Assembly (NCBI GenBank): GCA_965369325.1
Contig: CBDUQI010000064.1
Coordinates: forward strand, 1 to 27,107
Direction: 5' to 3'
Length of the DNA: 27,107 nucleotides
DNA from: CBDUQI01 sp965369325
GTDB taxonomy: Bacteria > Pseudomonadota > Gammaproteobacteria > Steroidobacterales > JBCBZW01
Part shown: piece by piece, positions 24,580-27,107 of the stretch
Position numbering within the stretch: position 1 is the stretch's first letter
How the letters are laid out: every line of letters starts with the position of its first letter
Translations under genes and position numbers: made by a program
Notes under the pieces: generated by a model
Seen by the model: only the letters and a program-made list of their open reading frames with translations
Databases searched by the model: none
What the model was told of the DNA's origin: nothing

Positions 24580-25089
24580 TTAGAGGCAGAACTCCTGGAT
24601 CGCCGCCTCGGCATCAACCCGCTCCTGATCAATCTGCTCTGAAGACAGGTACTGATGCTCGCCCTGTTCATCGATGCGGTACGGGCGCCGTGCGGTCCCC
24701 AGCTGTGCCAGTGCGGTACGCGCACGCGCGCAGTTGGCGGCCTTGCGCTTCTGCTCGTCCTGCGTGTTAGCGGCCCTCTGCTCACTCTGTGTGGCGTTTG
24801 CTTCGTCCTGCTCGGCCACCGCCAGGGCTTGCTCCGTCGCCGCCGCATTGCGTTGCTGCACTGCTGCCGCATCGGTACGACGGGAGCGAATATCGATCGC
24901 CTGCGCTTTGCCATGCGGTTTATCGGTGTAGTGAACGGCACCGTTATCATCCACCCAGCGGTATAGGGTTGAATCGCCTGCGCTGGCAGCCATGGCGCAC
25001 AGGCAGCCGCACAGACACAGTCCGATGGCGCGAACCATGATCTGGCGCAGGGCTGGGCGGCGGCTGGATGGGAGGTGGAAGTTGAGCAT
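24580..25089 (-). CDS. DUF4124 domain-containing exported protein
   Basis: A protein of about 169 residues with a DUF4124 domain right after its export signal (STLYRWVDDNGAVHYTDKP). This short beta domain is common at the N-terminus of proteobacterial envelope proteins. The middle part (about 85-130) is Ala/Gln/Glu-rich and probably a long helix, and the C-terminus is LSSEQIDQERVDAEAAIQEF. ATG 25089 is preferred because AGAGGA lies about nine bases upstream; ATG 25035 would start directly at the signal peptide (MVRAIGLCLCGCLCAMAASA), and an ATG at 25173 gives an unlikely tail. Its function is unknown. It lies between ubiK and the dehydrogenase gene on the same strand. Confidence 0.82.
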   Translation of the reverse strand: MLNFHLPSSRRPALRQIMVRAIGLCLCGCLCAMAASAGDSTLYRWVDDNGAVHYTDKPHGKAQAIDIRSRRTDAAAVQQRNAAATEQALAVAEQDEANATQSEQRAANTQDEQKRKAANCARARTALAQLGTARRPYRIDEQGEHQYLSSEQIDQERVDAEAAIQEFCL

Positions 25090-25228
25090 GGCTGCATCAT
25101 CCTCTTCGTGTGCGGGGCGCAATGTCGCTTGGGGGCGGTTGAGGCACAAGTTTAGCATCCGCCGGGCGGGCAAAAGTGAGACCTGTGCACGGCTCCGGCC
25201 TAAACGCCGGCTTTGTTAACGGCCTGCC

Positions 25229-25486
25229 TCAGTCCTCATCGTGCTCCGCCGTCGCGCCCTCCAGGTCTTGCAGCCGGGCCTCCAGATCTCGCAGGGTCGC
25301 CCGGGTTTTCTCCAGCATTGCGCTTTTGACTTCGAATTCTTCGCGCGTTACCAGATCCAGCCGGTCGAAGGTGGATTGCAGTACCGCTTTGAAGTTCTGC
25401 TCCACGTCTTCCTGCAACGAGCGCAGGCGCTCCGGCATGGCGCCAGCTAGGCGCTTGGCGATGTCATCAATCACCCGGGGGTCCAT
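25229..25486 (-). CDS. ubiK: Ubiquinone biosynthesis accessory factor UbiK (BMFP family)
   Basis: An 85-residue protein that starts MDPRVIDDIAKRLAGAMPE and continues with an amphipathic helix and a C-terminal coiled coil (TREEFEVKSAMLEKTRATL, then DLEARLQDLEG). This is the UbiK/YqiC pattern. UbiK partners UbiJ in supporting ubiquinone synthesis and can bind membrane lipids. ATG 25486 has AGGA seven bases upstream. It is divergent from the YifB/ComM gene across about 200 bp, a neighbourhood seen in many gammaproteobacteria. Confidence 0.93.
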   Translation of the reverse strand: MDPRVIDDIAKRLAGAMPERLRSLQEDVEQNFKAVLQSTFDRLDLVTREEFEVKSAMLEKTRATLRDLEARLQDLEGATAEHDED

Positions 25487-25689
25487 AGCGAGTTCCTTAT
25501 TCTACATAGAGACGAAAGCGTAATTCTCGCACATCCGGCCGGTATCGGATTGAGAGAGCGTCCGCTATGCAATGCTGCATTAGTCGTGTTTTTGCGCGGA
25601 ACTCGGCACGGCGCCCCACTGCGATGCCGCCAATATGTAGGCCTTGGAGTGACCCGCCCGGGCAGGTCGCCGAAGTCGCCAGGGAGGCA

Positions 25690-27107
25690 ATGGTGTCGCT
25701 TGCGATCATCAGGACGCGCGCCCAGACCGGCGTGGAAGCGCCACAAGTGCATGTTGAGGTGCATCTGTCTGGTGGGTTGCCGCGCTTTTCGATTGTGGGG
25801 ATGGCCGAACTTGCGGTGCGCGAGAGTCGCGACCGGGTGCGAGCGGCTTTGATGAGTTGCGGGTATGAGTTCCCGCAACGGCGCATCACGGTCAATCTGG
25901 CGCCGGCCGATCTGCCCAAGGAAGGCGGGCGCTTTGATCTGCCGATCGCGGTGGGCATTTTGGCGGCCACCCAGCAGCTTGCGCCGCAGCGTCTGAACGA
26001 CAGCGAATTCTACGGCGAGCTATCTCTGCGCGGCGACCTGCGCGGCTTTGATGGTGCGCTGGCGGTGGCGCTGCAGGCGCGTCACGGCGGCCGCTCGCTG
26101 ATCATGCCGTCGCCCAACGCGATCGAGGCCGCCATGGTGCGGGGGGTGGAAAGTCTGGGTGCTCAGTCGCTGGCGCAGGTGTGCGCCCATCTTGATGGAC
26201 GCGAGCCACTGACCCCTGCGCAGGCGCCGGATATCGGTTTGCCGCCGCCAGTGCCCGATCTGGCGGACGTTCGCGGGCATGCCCATCCGCGCCGGGCGCT
26301 GGAGATTGCGGCGGCTGGCGGCCACAGTTTGTTGATGAGCGGTCCGCCGGGCAGTGGCAAGAGCATGCTGGCCTCGCGTCTGCCTGGGTTACTGCCACCG
26401 CTGAGCGAAGCGCAGGCACTGGAAGCCGCCGCCGTGCATTCCATTGCGGGCCAGCCCTTGCACGCTGCGAACTGGCGGGTTCGCCCGTTTCGCGCGCCGC
26501 ATCACAGCACGTCCGCAGTCGCGGTCGTGGGAGGTGGTAGCAAACCGCGACCCGGTGAAATTTCTTTGGCGCATCAGGGGGTGCTGTTTTTGGATGAGCT
26601 CCCCGAGTTCCGGCGCGATGTGCTGGAATCGCTGCGCGAGCCGCTGGAGTCCGGTCAAGTGATGATCGCGCGGGCCAATGGTCGTCTCACGCTGCCCGCG
26701 CAGTTTCAATTGGTCGCCGCTATGAACCCGTGTCCTTGTGGCTACTACGGGGAGGAGCGGTGTCGGTGTACGCCGCGGATGCGTCAACGCTACACGGGTA
26801 AGTTGTCGGGGCCGTTGTTGGATCGGATTGATTTGAAAGTGCATGTGCCGGCACCGGCGGCCAGTTTGCTGGCCGGGCCTGCGACTGGGGAGGGGACGGC
26901 GGCGGTGGCTGAACGGGTGTGTGCGGCGCGGCGCCGGCAATATGCGCGGGAGCCGGGTTGCGTTAATGCGCAGTTGTCGGCGGCGCAGTTGGAGCAGGTG
27001 GTGTGTCTGAGTCCGCGTGCGCTTACGTTGCTGGCTCGTGCGGCTGATCGGTTCGCGTTGTCCGCGCGGGCGTTCCACCGGATACAGAAGGTGGCGTTGA
27101 GCATTGC
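25690..27107 (+). CDS. YifB/ComM-family Mg-chelatase-like AAA+ ATPase (3' partial)
   Basis: About 472 codons are present, and the frame runs off the right edge; the family is about 500 residues, so roughly 30 are missing. The N-terminal Lon-protease-like domain (about 20-165) includes GLPRFSIVGMAELAVRESRDR and NLAPADLPKEGGRFDLPIA. The AAA+ core has Walker A GPPGSGKS (218-225) and Walker B VLFLDELPEF (298-307). A cysteine-rich loop NPCPCGYYG plus RCRC follows. ComM acts as a hexameric helicase for branch migration in natural transformation; that role here is inferred. The start is ATG 25690 or GTG 25693, just after AGGGAGG (25681-25687). The frame is open back to ATG 25567, but that extension lacks family-like sequence. 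Confidence 0.93.
   Translation, partial: MVSLAIIRTRAQTGVEAPQVHVEVHLSGGLPRFSIVGMAELAVRESRDRVRAALMSCGYEFPQRRITVNLAPADLPKEGGRFDLPIAVGILAATQQLAPQRLNDSEFYGELSLRGDLRGFDGALAVALQARHGGRSLIMPSPNAIEAAMVRGVESLGAQSLAQVCAHLDGREPLTPAQAPDIGLPPPVPDLADVRGHAHPRRALEIAAAGGHSLLMSGPPGSGKSMLASRLPGLLPPLSEAQALEAAAVHSIAGQPLHAANWRVRPFRAPHHSTSAVAVVGGGSKPRPGEISLAHQGVLFLDELPEFRRDVLESLREPLESGQVMIARANGRLTLPAQFQLVAAMNPCPCGYYGEERCRCTPRMRQRYTGKLSGPLLDRIDLKVHVPAPAASLLAGPATGEGTAAVAERVCAARRRQYAREPGCVNAQLSAAQLEQVVCLSPRALTLLARAADRFALSARAFHRIQKVALSI

Noticed and set aside
25190..25222. CCGGC/GCCGG stem between ubiK and the DUF4124 gene as a terminator
   Set aside because: The stem is five base pairs, and a T-rich tail exists only on the + strand, where no gene ends.

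Overview
The window looks like chromosomal core DNA from a GC-rich, free-living gammaproteobacterium. The basis is gene order: algZ-algR-hemC-hemD-hemX-hemY, dapF-DUF484-xerC-hslV-hslU and ubiE-ubiJ-ubiB all run in the arrangements familiar from Pseudomonas/Xanthomonas/Chromatiales-type genomes. Codon use is GC-rich throughout and several starts are GTG. I cannot name a genus. I see no rRNA, tRNA, CRISPR array, insertion sequence or prophage.

Layout. (1) 1-2376, + strand: the 3' end of a secreted FG-GAP repeat protein that ends in a thrombospondin type-3-like stretch and a dockerin-like EF-hand pair, then an exported amidohydrolase. (2) 2420-3571, - strand: an MFS transporter, divergent from 3665-6018, + strand: aguB-aguA (agmatine to putrescine, 4-nt overlap) followed by a GFA-fold protein. 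(3) 6019-6430: a gene-free gap of about 410 bp with a strong hairpin and an imperfect attC-like boundary pair. (4) 6431-15794, - strand: a long run read dapF > DUF484 > xerC > hslV > hslU > DUF971 > ubiE > ubiJ > ubiB > MFS. It joins lysine/cell-wall precursor synthesis, chromosome dimer resolution, a stress protease and ubiquinone synthesis. (5) 16032-16787, + strand: an orphan ParA-type ATPase divergent from dapF, ending against hemY at a perfect 10-bp stem-loop. (6) 16812-25486, - strand: ubiK, a DUF4124 envelope protein, a beta-hydroxyacid dehydrogenase, algZ-algR, then hemC-hemD-hemX-hemY behind a good sigma-70 promoter. (7) 25690-end, + strand: a YifB/ComM-family AAA+ ATPase cut by the window edge.

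How the parts relate. UbiE is a ubiquinone enzyme, and UbiB, UbiJ and UbiK are accessory factors of the same pathway, so four ubiquinone genes lie in one window. HemC and HemD make uroporphyrinogen III, and HemX and HemY are membrane-anchored partners. AlgZ/AlgR is a LytS/LytTR-type two-component pair immediately upstream of the hem genes. Several neighbours overlap by 4 nt (aguB/aguA, hslU/DUF971, dapF/DUF484, hemX/hemY, algZ/algR), which suggests translational coupling. I found no clear undescribed multigene system. The least ordinary items are the repeat/dockerin protein at the left edge, the 6019-6430 gap, the orphan ParA with an alanine-rich tail, and the conserved but uncharacterised DUF971 and DUF484 proteins.
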